From Epiperipatus broadwayi (taxonomy: Eukaryota > Onychophora > Udeonychophora > Euonychophora > Peripatidae), in NCBI GenBank assembly GCA_028023455.1, contig JAQFVV010006631.1:1-64000 (forward strand): DNA of 64,000 nt, read 5' to 3'. Positions within the stretch are counted from its first letter, which is position 1, and each line of letters opens with the position of its first letter. Shown one piece after another: positions 13,651 through 24,564 of this stretch. The position numbers and the translations under genes are program-made. The notes beneath the pieces are model-generated. The model had not been told where the DNA came from. It searched no databases and saw nothing but the letters and a program-made list of their open reading frames with translations.

Positions 13651-15300
13651 TTATTAGCCTATATGGATTAGTATAAACAATGTAGTGTCATGTCATAGAA
13701 AATAATAGTATGTGAATTTTAAAATAATGTAATCTCTTACCTCCAAGTTCACATTATCTTTTTCCCATAGTAACATTTCTTAACCTATATTTAAATCTTT
13801 ATTAATCGTAAATAAAAATATCTTAACATATTAATTCTCTCTCATTATTCATAAGAAATAAATACAATGATAAAGGAAATGAAATTAACTTTTCCCAATT
13901 ATAATTTTCAAAAAAACTTAAATGGTATTTATAAAAGTTAATACAATAATCTCAGATGTTTCTCGCAAATGAAAATCCTTTGAAGACGCATTTTTTGATT
14001 CCTTCGTTGTTAGACATTAAAGAAAATAATAGGATATCCTAAGTTGACATTTAGTTTCCTGTTTATATGTAGATTTCATCTTCTTAATACACAGTTTCTT
14101 TATTAACAATTATAATTCCATTTTGAAGATCTAACTTTTATATAATCTTATAGGCATTCAGCAAAAGATGTTATTCACACATATATATTTGATTAGACAA
14201 ATGCATTTTATATATCCTATGATAAATAAGTGTTCTACTCACTTTGCATTTTCCTTACAATATACAGTACATTAAATCTAGTTGAAGTTTTAATAAATGT
14301 GTTCTTTTTTAAAACAAAGTTTACAATTTAGAAAATGCAATTCGAACAATTTTTATAGAACATGAAAATATATTCAGATTACTTTCTTTAAATAAATATT
14401 AGAAATTTCTTCTACTGAGTATTAAATTGTTCAAAATATAGATGTTGTCGTACACTGTTCTTTTAAATTGAACATAGTATAAATTTTTATGAGGATATAG
14501 CTGACAAAAAATAGAATCCTTAGTCTTCTAACAAAAAGAATAGAATATTTTTATATTATATTTCACTCCATCAGCTTGCTGAAGCATACACATTCTACAC
14601 TGTTGCAATAACAATTCAATATTAAAATACTACATTAATTTCATTTCTTTTAATTTGATAAACTATGTGAACCCAAAGATCATTCATAACCTTGTCAACC
14701 ATCTTTTGTCAACATATTTTTTTATTTTAACCCTTTGAAATCCAGGCAGCCATTGTTAATTTTTAGAAAAATTTACCTTAACTCTAATAACTTAGATATT
14801 TTGTGTTTGAATGTAATAAATAAAAAAAACATGCATAAAAGAAAGGTCATATATGAAAGAATGTAATGAAGCTGTTAAAATAATCATTTCATAAAGAAAA
14901 TTTAAGAAAAAATATTTTTAATAGTTTTAAGAATGTTTATTTTTACACTGATTCACAAATCCTAAATTTTGAAATTCAAATGATAAAATGACAATTTCAT
15001 AAAAAGCTTCATTACATCTGCCATAAAATTTCCAAAAAAATGATGTATTGGAAGTCTTACCTGAGGTAATTTTTCACTGAGAAAATTATTAAAACAGTGG
15101 TCTTGCCGTGATCCATTTTCATTCCAGAGACAGATGTGTCATTTGTGCAAAAATACTTATAACAATATAAATGGTTTTTAGGGGAGAAAAAAGTAACAGA
15201 ACAGTGCATTCAAAAATAAATAAATAAACTCATAAAAAATAAAATGAATAAAAATAAATCAATAAAGATATTTTTTTATTATTATTAACAATGATTACAG
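13651..15300. other. AT-rich intergenic DNA, no gene seen
   Basis: No coding or repeat signal beyond homopolymer runs. Confidence 0.5.
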
Positions 15301-15308
15301 GTGTGGAT

Positions 15309-15705
15309 GAAAGGCTGAGTTCAAATACATGGCACTATAACAAAGTGGATGGATTGATGAAGCCAGAAACTGTGTATAAAATATCCTATATTACATGAAA
15401 TTCCAGTTGTGTATATAAATATATTTATTATTTTGCATAAAAGATATAAAGAAAGGCTTAGTTCAAATACATGACACTATAACACAGAGTGGATGGATTG
15501 ATGAAGCCAGAAAGTGTGTATAAAATATTCTATATTTCATGAAATTCCAGTTGTGTAGCATGAACTTGTATATAAATATATTTATTATTTTGCATAAAAG
15601 ATAAGAAAGGCCGAGTTCAAATACATAGCACTGTAACAATCAGTGGATGGATTGAGGAAGCAAGAAAATCTATACAATATCCTATATTACTTGCCTAAAA
15701 TTGAC
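15309..15705 (+). repeat. tandem repeat, three units of about 140-150 bp
   Basis: Units start at 15309, 15451 and 15604, each with GAAAGGC(T/C)(G/T)AGTTCAAATACAT. They share AGTGGATGGATTGA(T/G)GAAGC, and the first two also share a TTTATTATTTTGCATAAAAG tail. The third unit is shorter and more diverged. The repeated GAGTTCAAAT could be a B-box relic of a SINE. Confidence 0.85.
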
Positions 15706-16446
15706 ACAAATCAATTGCGGGTCATAACTTTAGCAAGTCCAGGCTGATGCAATAATTTGTCCATAAATTCAAACTTGGTCATGCATGATACACTATTCAT
15801 ATTTATAATCATGCCAAAAAATGCATCAGCTCAAAGGGTGACAGATTATCCCAATCCCCAACGTTTTTCCATTCTACAGCATATTTATTTGAAAATATTA
15901 CAATTTATTATTCTATAGCATATTTATTTGTTTCAGTACTTAGAAAATATTATAATTTATAAAAAAAAAAAAATATAAAAAAAGTAATTACATACCCTTG
16001 AATGTTATCCAAAAATGTAACTTGAGAAGAGGGCCCAGAATCGCAGACACCTTCAATGGAAAATCAGAATAAAATCTTCAGTAATTGATCCAACCATTGT
16101 GGAATAACTTTTTTACGATATATAAACTGATAAAAATAAAAATAAAAATTTTTTTTAGGTACCCTTCGCTAAAAATATTCATAAAAAATCTAAAAATTGT
16201 CGTACAGAAAAAATTCTTACATCATGTAGAAAACAAAATGGCATAAAGAATGATGAAAGGCTCATATGTGTGACATTTACTGTTTATGTGTAAACTCAGC
16301 TCAAAATCGAAATTTCTAGAAAGTCTTACAAAAGTCATACTGGGGTCAAAGGGAGAATGAAAAATACTAACTTACTAAATAATATATTTATTTTCATAAA
16401 TATAATAAGAATACAAATATAATGTATACATATTGATTATATGTAT

Positions 16447-17340
16447 TGTAACGGTAAGAACTCATAGGTCTTGTTAAAATGTTGCAAAATTCCACCACCA
16501 TGTTTGAAGAGCTGTACAACAGGTGGATTCAGGGCCTATGATAATGTATTCGAACATAGTCATTTTATTCACAACAAAACCCACATGACAATGCATCTAC
16601 CATAACAATAGCAATATCTTTCTAGGTCCAATGGTCAGGTAAACAAGACTCTTAATTAATTATTTAATATTGTGGACTACTGCTATATACTTAATACTAG
16701 TTGATAATGAAATGAGACATCAATTTTATTATTAAATTAAGCAGACACACAAACACAGAAATAGATATATATAAATATTTAATGACAATTAATTAATACA
16801 CATGTAAATATATTATGCTACCAGGGCATATCTTATGCACCACGTTTAAGTTGCGAACATTACAAGATTATACTACGAGGTCGTAATGATGAGTGCATTC
16901 GTCAACCCGGCGATCATTCCTTACTTCCTTAATATTAATGTACACTAATAAATTATTAACAGATTAGTAGATGTGGAGGAGTGGAATTAGATTGAGCATA
17001 GACATTCATAACCATTATTAAAGTGACCTGCGATAGTTTGGATGATGCTGAGCGATAAGATAGTCGGCTTTCTAAGAGGATGACCGCTGACAAATGTAGA
17101 GATGAGAGGGATGGCCAAACATCAGGTTGGAGCCCTTAGGGATCGTCATGAGTGTGGTATCGGTATGAGGTCATAGCCTTTCTATCCCCGACCGCATGAC
17201 TAGGTAGTTACTAATGGAGTGGTGAGAGGCATGGCCAAATGTCGGTTCAAAGCCCTTAGGAGTGGTCATGAGTGAGATATCGGTATGAGGTCATAGCCTT
17301 TCTATCCCCAACTGCGTGACAAGGTTAGTTGATATTGGAG
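16447..17340 (+). repeat. dispersed repeat starting TGTAA, copy 3
   Basis: Starts TGTAACGGTAAG after an AT-rich run. It includes the GC-richer block with the 119-bp duplication at 17099-17336. The far end is not defined. Confidence 0.3.
17099..17336 (+). repeat. two tandem 119-bp GC-rich units
   Basis: Units at about 17099-17215 and 17217-17336 share CATGGCCAAA, GAGCCCTTAGG-like and GGTATGAGGTCATAGCCTTT blocks. Base composition is near balanced, unlike the AT-rich surroundings. Differences between units are mostly substitutions, so the duplication is not recent. Confidence 0.8.
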
Positions 17341-19410
17341 TCATTTTGCATACCCTTTGATTATGGGAAGTAAACATTTACAGTACCTCTATTTCATTTC
17401 TGTGGTTTAAAATTTATGGCATCGATAAACCAGCGCAGTTCACACATATAATGCAAACACATTTATCTACTCTATGCTTTAATAATACAAGATCTACCTC
17501 CAATCCCCATATAATTAAGCAAACGATTTACTGTTTACTACCCCCTCTCTTCTTTCATAAAGCAATACTGCTTTATTTTAAGACTTAACAAACTATCTTT
17601 AAAATGAATGATCACCGAGTAGCTAATACACCATATGAATAATTATAAGATCTCGTCTTCATAATACATATTGAATTAAGATTATAATTCCCGAGCTAAA
17701 TATTTATTAAAAGATACGGGTTTACATGAATCTAAAATCACGAAAGAATGGCAACTCTTTTGCTAATAAAAAAATGGGAAAAAAACATCAGCTCAAAAAT
17801 CATGTGGGCATGCAATATAATATTTAACTAATAACAAACAAAATTTAGATACCCAGTAGAATAATAAGAAATAGATTGTTTACGAGATTAATCAAAATAT
17901 AAGAATATTTACAGGTAGTTACATATCTACATTAAAGTTTAGTTAGAGTTGTATTACATTTGGAATTTGTAAGATGAAATTTAAAAGTACATTAGAAAAT
18001 ATATAATTAACTTTAGAATTCAAAATAGTCTTTAATCTTGGGTATCATTTTACCTTTGATTGATCGAAGTGTGCGCACTTGTTGGAGAGTCCTAGGTTCC
18101 TGGTTTAACAGCAGTCATATTTAGGAAAATGTTTATTGATAGGCAGCAGTATCAGTTTAGGTGTATCTCATTTTATGGGAAACTCCGTCTTGTATAGCCA
18201 CAGTCCAAGAAGCGCAACAGTTGCCCCTACTCCTTGCACATTGTTAGATTTAAATTGGATCGGGATAAGAAATATGTAACAGCAATAGCATATTTTAACT
18301 TTTTAACATTTACGAATTACCATTCCGGTCATCACAGGAATCATTATATGCCTATAAGCAATCAATCTGTTGCATTTATTCCTTTTTTCTTTATCTTTAA
18401 GATCCATCAAACAACTGTGTCATCCATCCAAGCGGTCTCTCTGGTCTGTGCTATATATCCATTTAGGTCACGGATGCATTAGTGGTACAGGTTGAAATTA
18501 AAATCAGACCACTTTTTAAAATTTACCTTTTTACATGACGTAATTTAGAAAAGCTTTTGACAAACCTTTTCTTTACAATTATAAGTTTGAGAATACTTTT
18601 TAGCTCTGTAATCTTTCCCCCCTCCCGCTATGATTTGCACTCTAATTAGCAGGGGGATTTTTATTTTTTAAAAAAAACATCTTTACATTTAATTAAGAAC
18701 TTTTTAGATTTTATAATTTAAATATTACCTGAATTTGACCTAAATAATAACAATTATGTTTACTTTTAAAATATAATTATTAGTTTTTATAAATTAAAAT
18801 ATTACTTAAATGATCACAATAAGATGATTATTTAATTTTACACAAAATCACACTCGGCAATTTAATAATACTCTGCAGTGCGTTATTTTTAATAAAAAGA
18901 CTATATCGGAGTGTGTGCGCATATATGGCGTTTTTAAATAATTGTACATATATTGGATATTATTATACACAAAATCCGATATTCAAGGTCAGAATACATG
19001 TAAACTTATATATAATGGGTGAGAGGTAGAATGATGACAGAACTACGGTGAAACTAAGATTTGGATTCAAATCTTACAGTTTCAGTATGTATGAGTATAT
19101 ATATATACTCCTACAGCATATATCATGAATAATTACGGCTTTTCATAGTTACAAATGAGTATGAAATTTAGGAGAAATTTCTTTCTACTATAATGTATTT
19201 AATTTATTTTTTATCTTTTTAAACATTAATTTGCCATAATTTTGGTCTATGTATTTTTTACCCAAATATTTTTTTACAGTAATTTGTTACTACTTTTTGC
19301 AGAGAGTTTTTATGCATACTGGAATTATCAAAACATTTTCATTGACCAGTATAACTGCAATACAGGCTTATTATATACCTGTATCAATATATTTAATATA
19401 TAGGGTATAT
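17341..19410. other. intergenic DNA, no gene seen
   Basis: A less AT-biased stretch at about 18050-18250 matches nothing I recognise. A weak B-box-like GGATTCAAATCTTAC lies at 19060-19080. Confidence 0.45.
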
Positions 19411-19500
19411 AAGCACAGACTTTCACACGACTCCACCACTCTCCATTCTATCTCATAACTCTGATACACTTTAATACATATACGTTGAAAAGATGAACAA
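19410..19500 (-). repeat. tRNA-like SINE fragment, copy 1
   Basis: CAGACTTTCACACGACTCCACCACTCTC and the following TGTTGAAAAGAT-like tail match 19649-19735 in the same orientation, about 235 bp away. Confidence 0.5.
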
Positions 19501-19624
19501 TTTATTTGTTACAATGAAGAGCTCAAATAATTATTATTTAGATCATTTATTAATATAATCTATCTTATTATATTTTTTGTTGTTATAAAGTAATACTATG
19601 TACAGGCTTAAACCTGCATTTATA

Positions 19625-19740
19625 TAATGTAATATATGCGGGATTCGAACTCAGACTTTCACACGACCCACTACTCTCAGTGCCATCTCATATTGCTGAT
19701 CCACCTGATCACACACATGTTGAAAAGATAAATAATCAGC
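19625..19740 (-). repeat. tRNA-like SINE fragment, copy 2
   Basis: On the minus strand GAGTTCGAATCCCGC is a near-canonical B box. About 40 bases upstream is GGCACTGAGAGTAG, which could be a decayed A box. It is paired with 19410-19500. A related GGGTTCAAATTT block is at about 62910. Confidence 0.5.
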
Positions 19741-19792
19741 AATATACGTATTTCATGCTAAACCAGCAATCATCAGTTGGTCTAGATTACTA

Positions 19793-19796
19793 TCCT

Positions 19797-19830
<34 letters not shown>
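19793..19830. repeat. (CA)n(TA)n microsatellite
   Basis: A short CA run passes into a TA run. Confidence 0.9.
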
Positions 19831-21830
19831 ATCAGTGCTTAGCTTTATATTAAGATAGCCAATCTTCATACTTTAATGGATAGGCTTCAAACGATTCCAA
19901 CTCACAACTCTTCAGCCTTCCATTTCATTGAAAATCTGATGATGGAACGTTCAAAGCCCTTATTAGTGCCAAGGTTGTCATCGAATTTTTTCTAATAATT
20001 TTACTATCAAATAGGTAACAAATAAATTTTTGATTTTTTTATCAACTAACATGTTCCTCTACTAATAACATGTTACTAAAGTATAATTCAATAAGTACAT
20101 CTTAGTGCATTCGTTTTATAATTTTTATAATAACAATCAATTGTGACACTTTGTTAATATAAGTGCTATTTATTGAGAATGTTATCAAACAATTATCTAT
20201 AAAAATAATTTTTCAATCTAATTTTTATCTGAATATACAAGCCAAATCTATCCTCTTGATAATATTTATATATTGGTTAATATTGCATAGCTATCTAAGT
20301 TACTAATATAATGAATACTTATTGGATCTACTTAAAACAATAATCATTTTGAAAAGATACATCTTCAATTATTTTCATAGATACAATTACAAAATAACAT
20401 TACAGGTAATATAATTTTCTTACTCATGTAAGATAAGGTATTGATAAGTGTTTATTTCTTATAATAGCTAGAAAGGTATTTTTATGCTGACAAATATTTA
20501 ATATCCATTTAGAATGGATACAAATTAACTGATTATAAAGACCCAAAAATGATTGGAATTAATATTTGGCCCAACTCACTTTGGATCAAAGATATAGCAG
20601 ATGATTAATTAGAAACCTATGCTTGATTTCTGTTTCAGACGTTAAAATATTGACCTGGGCTAACTACTTATGTCTATGTCATTTATGTTTCTGTTTATAT
20701 TATTATTACTATATTTATTGTAAACGAAAGGGTATTGAATATCCACTACTCATATCAATTACCGTTATGTATTTAATAGTTATTACGTTTAAGTGTATAT
20801 TCAAGATATATCATGTTATATTTTTTTTCATGTGGACCCATATGGCTTAACTATATCCACCTGAATTTGTTGAAACTCTGGGATGAATATATGAATATAT
20901 GTATTCATGATTATTCTTTTATATATTAGCCTATCATGACAAACAAATTAAATTACGATTTTCATAATTAAAAACCTGCAAAGTCATAAACCAAATAAGC
21001 TGTTGATAAGTTGAGGCAGAAATTATTACAAATACTATGATAGCAGAAGTAGATTACCATTAGATGGTACCCTTTAATTTAGCAACTTTCAATTGTAAAA
21101 AGGACTTGCATAATATTTAATAGTATATTTTGGAGATTTATGAAGTTAGAGAAAAAATGTGAAGACATTAATATTAAAGCACAATTAGGGCAATATATAA
21201 CACAATCATATGTAATGTCACAATCTTGTGGTGATGGATGAAAAAATATTTTCCCTTTTCATAGGAAATATCATTTGTAGATAATTTAGATATATATGCA
21301 ACTGATTAATGATGATTCCCAGTCTTAATGATGATGAAGTAAATACATTTGGTTTAGATGTGTAGAATATGAATTAAAGTTGACTCTTTGACTGTCATTT
21401 GTTGAGATTTTTAATAGTTTGAAATAGCTTATTTTTAAATATGATATATTTGTTAGTTTAATGGTGTTTATTTATATTTTTAGAAACTGAAAATATTAAT
21501 CTGTTACAGTCGAAGTATCAACTTTAACTATAATGTCATCTGAGACCAGACTTAAAGGTGGATCACATTTTCTTATTAAGCATGTCGGAACAAATTAAAG
21601 ATTTTTGATGTTGATAAGATTGGACACTTTTTGTGATATATATACTGAATTATAATATTTTAATATTTTTTACTTTGATAAATAATGAAAATAGAGATTA
21701 CATTACTGTAATCAGAGATAACATTTATCTTTTGATACTGTCAGGAAACTAATTACAAAATGAATATCTTGAGACTAAACATGTTTTTTCATTAACATAA
21801 AAAATGAATGTTAATAATAGAAATAAAACA
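19831..21830. other. AT-rich intergenic DNA, no gene seen
   Basis: A small hydrophobic open frame at 20623-20850 has no recognisable motif and is probably chance. Confidence 0.45.
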
Positions 21831-21837
21831 GCAAATT

Positions 21838-21990
21838 CTCCATACAGTAGTGCCTCTCAGTGCAAGCCTTGAATCTGAGAGCACTGCATCAATTGATTAC
21901 TCTGGCTTGCACTGAGTGGCATTGCTGTATAGACAATTTTGCCTCTTTTAATAACAGTTATGAGCAAGCATAAGAAATGGTTATCATGTG
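21838..21990. repeat. dispersed repeat family C copy
   Basis: Holds inverted blocks GTAGTGCC.CTCAGTGCAAGCC and GGCTTGCACTGAGTGGCA about 50 bp apart, so it folds back. The tail (GAGCAAGCATAAGAAATGG) matches 60470-60490, and it resembles 22429-22569. Confidence 0.7.
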
Positions 21991-22428
21991 ATTAATAATA
22001 GAAATAGAGATTACATTAATGTAATCAGAGATAACTTTTTCCTTTGATATTGCCAGGAAACCAATAACTAATGGAATATCCTGAGGCTAAACATACTTTC
22101 TCCATGGAAAATAATGTTTTATAACTCATGTTTTCTGGAATAAGCATGTTTAAGAAAATATAAATATTTCCATAAAAATAAAACTTGCACTTAACTGGGC
22201 AAAATATTAATAACATGGCTATTGCAGACATTACAATTGCACAAGGTTGTTGTTGATTGGTTTAGTATAAAAGCATACCATTCAAATTTAAGCCAAACCA
22301 ATCAGTAACCACATATGATTATTATCTAAACCAATAACCACATGATTACTATTCAATCCAATTGAGTGCAGGTGTTATTTTGTAGGAGTCTCATTGGTAT
22401 TTTACTTTTTATTTTATGTTTTATTAAA

Positions 22429-22569
22429 CAGGCAAAACTCTCCATAAATTAGTGCCACCCTGTGCCAAACAGAGTAATCAATGGATGCCAGAAGGCTTGT
22501 ACATAAATTCCCCATCTAGTACCTACTCATCCAATATGCCTGACTACTGTATTGAGTTTTGCCTGTTTA
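22429..22569. mobile_element. small MITE with perfect terminal inverted repeats
   Basis: ACAGGCAAAACTC at the left end is matched by its exact reverse complement at the right. TTAA lies directly outside on both sides, so the target duplication is TTAA or TA; the palindromic flank does not allow a choice. The interior is family C sequence also found at 12.3, 21.8, 60.1 and 60.4 kb. There is no coding capacity. It lies 130 bp upstream of GPCR 1. Confidence 0.7.
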
Positions 22570-22667
22570 ATAAGTTATGTGCTAGCATAAAAGATGGTGA
22601 TCATGTGATGTTTTATTAAACATGATGCAAGTAAAAACGTGATTTAATATATATGTATATATGTTTC

Positions 22668-22669
22668 AG
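22668..22669 (+). other. candidate 3' splice site upstream of GPCR 1
   Basis: TATATGTTTCAG|G precedes the open frame. With the first good start codon 31 bases downstream, this suggests a non-coding first exon further upstream and a single coding exon. Confidence 0.4.
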
Positions 22670-22700
22670 GCATCAAGATCTTTATAAAATAAAGAAGATA

Positions 22701-23753
22701 ATGAACAATTCTACAGTGCAATTCCTATCTAATAATTCAAGAACTAATTGTACTCATGAAAATGAGAATAATCATGCATTTGAGTTCATTGTGTTTTTAC
22801 AAATTATATGTGCTTTTGTTATACTTGATAATATTATGGTCATCATTGTTTTTACCAGAAATAATATGACCTGCACTAGTTATTTATACATGGCAATGTT
22901 AGCAGTTGCTGAAATTGTTGAAGTAATTGGTTATACTTTCCGATTCTTCCCTGACTTAACAAACTCATGCACATTACAACATTCTTCTATATTAGTATAC
23001 CTTCATGCTCATTTGTTCCCATACTTTGTATTGAATGGATTAACTCTCAGTATATTATCTGTTCTTTGTATCTCTATAGATAGATTTGTAGCAATTTGCC
23101 ATCCAACTTATACTCAAAAACTACAAAATCTAAATTTTGCTAAAAAATTGACATTAACTATTTGGATTATTAGCGCTTTGTGTCATATACCATATTTTTG
23201 GTTTTTTGATGTTATCCATGAAGATTTATTATATTACAAACATACACTAAATGAAGATTACATCGAAAGCTCGAGTTTTAAAATTTACAGTATAGCTAGA
23301 GATATACTTTTACGTATTTCCCCTGGTATTCTTATTATGGTTTTAAATGTGCAAACTGTGATATCATTTAAAGGAACATTAGAAAAAAGAAAAAGTATGG
23401 CGGGGACTAAGAAAGAAAAGCGGCGATTTAAAGAAGAAAATCAACTTTTTCTCGTGCAAATTATAACAGCAATATCGTTTATTACGATTGCTTTAGGTGG
23501 TTCTATAAACTTTTACGTCACAGATATGGATAAAAATCCTAATAAATATAAAAGAAACTTTCGGTCGTTTATAATGGCGATGGAAGTTTTAGTCCTGTTT
23601 TCAACGTTTTTTATACATATGGGTTGTAATACAAAATTTTATAGAACTTGGAAATCATTATTCTGGCCTTTTAAACAGGTAAATAAAAATTCAGACGTAA
23701 AAGAAAATGAAACAGCAGTAAGTAGTTCAACTTCGATAGAAAATTTGAAATAA
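22701..23753 (+). CDS. class A (rhodopsin-like) GPCR, peptide-receptor-like orphan
   Basis: A complete intronless receptor of 350 residues. The frame is open from 22653, but Met at 22701 is preferred: it follows a candidate splice acceptor and opens an extracellular tail with N-glycosylation sequons at about N2/N3, N11 and N16. Seven hydrophobic segments lie at roughly 28-52, 58-80, 95-124, 149-169, 195-222, 248-271 and 288-306. TM1 has DN where GN is usual. TM2 has LAVAE, putting Glu at position 2.50. TM3 ends SIDRFVAICHP (DRF for DRY). Loop 3 is basic (about 228-245). No cysteine sits at 3.25 (Ala103) and loop 2 has none, so the family disulphide is absent. TM6 lacks CWxP and TM7 lacks NPxxY. 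Overall it is closest in style to FMRFamide-type peptide receptors, which is a guess from motif pattern. It probably sits in the plasma membrane coupled to G protein. AATAAA at about 23775 could end the transcript. Confidence 0.88.
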   Translation: MNNSTVQFLSNNSRTNCTHENENNHAFEFIVFLQIICAFVILDNIMVIIVFTRNNMTCTSYLYMAMLAVAEIVEVIGYTFRFFPDLTNSCTLQHSSILVYLHAHLFPYFVLNGLTLSILSVLCISIDRFVAICHPTYTQKLQNLNFAKKLTLTIWIISALCHIPYFWFFDVIHEDLLYYKHTLNEDYIESSSFKIYSIARDILLRISPGILIMVLNVQTVISFKGTLEKRKSMAGTKKEKRRFKEENQLFLVQIITAISFITIALGGSINFYVTDMDKNPNKYKRNFRSFIMAMEVLVLFSTFFIHMGCNTKFYRTWKSLFWPFKQVNKNSDVKENETAVSSSTSIENLK

Positions 23754-23774
23754 TTAAAATTAGTGTAACAAAAT

Positions 23775-23780
23775 AATAAA
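23775..23780 (+). terminator. candidate polyadenylation signal of GPCR 1
   Basis: AATAAA about 20 bases after the stop codon. In such AT-rich DNA the motif is frequent, so its position is the only support. Confidence 0.35.
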
Positions 23781-23799
23781 ATACTACCATGAAACACAC

Positions 23800-24560
23800 T
23801 TTTTATTATTTAATGTATATATATGCTTATATATAATAAATATAAATAAGGATTATTTGGATTTTTTTTAGAATGCTGAGGATATTGATTGATGCAAGCT
23901 GTCACAAGGATAATCACTAATAATTCAAGAAATAAACGCAGAAAAAAAATTATTTCATTTAATTATATTAGTTTAAAAGTACTAATCTAAAACAAGATAA
24001 CACGAATTATATTACCAATTAAAATAAAGTTTTTTTTTAAAAAAAAAAAACCATTATTTTGTTATATTTGGACAATATGAATAAAGTTTATTTTCAATAT
24101 ATTTATTGTAAGTAACGAATATATTAATAATATACAATTATATCTAATTAAATGTTTACTATTTATTTTATATAAAGTCCATGCAAATGATTTCATCCTG
24201 AATTTAAATTCTACCGAATACCTGAAAAAATACCAGGTCCATTTCTGATTCTCTTCTATATCAACTAAGTCTCATAAAATAAAAGCAATTTTTTGCACAC
24301 AAGTAGAATAGCTTTTTAAAATAATTTAAATGTAATGTAGCTAACAATTCTATGAGATCTAATACACATTTTTCAGAGCGCAACCTTTGAAAAATTTATG
24401 AAGAGAACAGATCTACTGTAAACTAGCATATTATTATCCATGAAAATATTCAAAGTAATTTGAAAAAAAAAATTGATTTTAATAGTTTTTATCAAATTTA
24501 AATCATTTTAATTAGAGATTACTATTTTCATAGTAGAGATAGATTTTATATAAGAGTACC
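23800..24560. other. AT-rich intergenic DNA, no gene seen
   Basis: Nothing recognisable between GPCR 1 and the LINE. Confidence 0.5.
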
Positions 24561-24564
24561 TATT

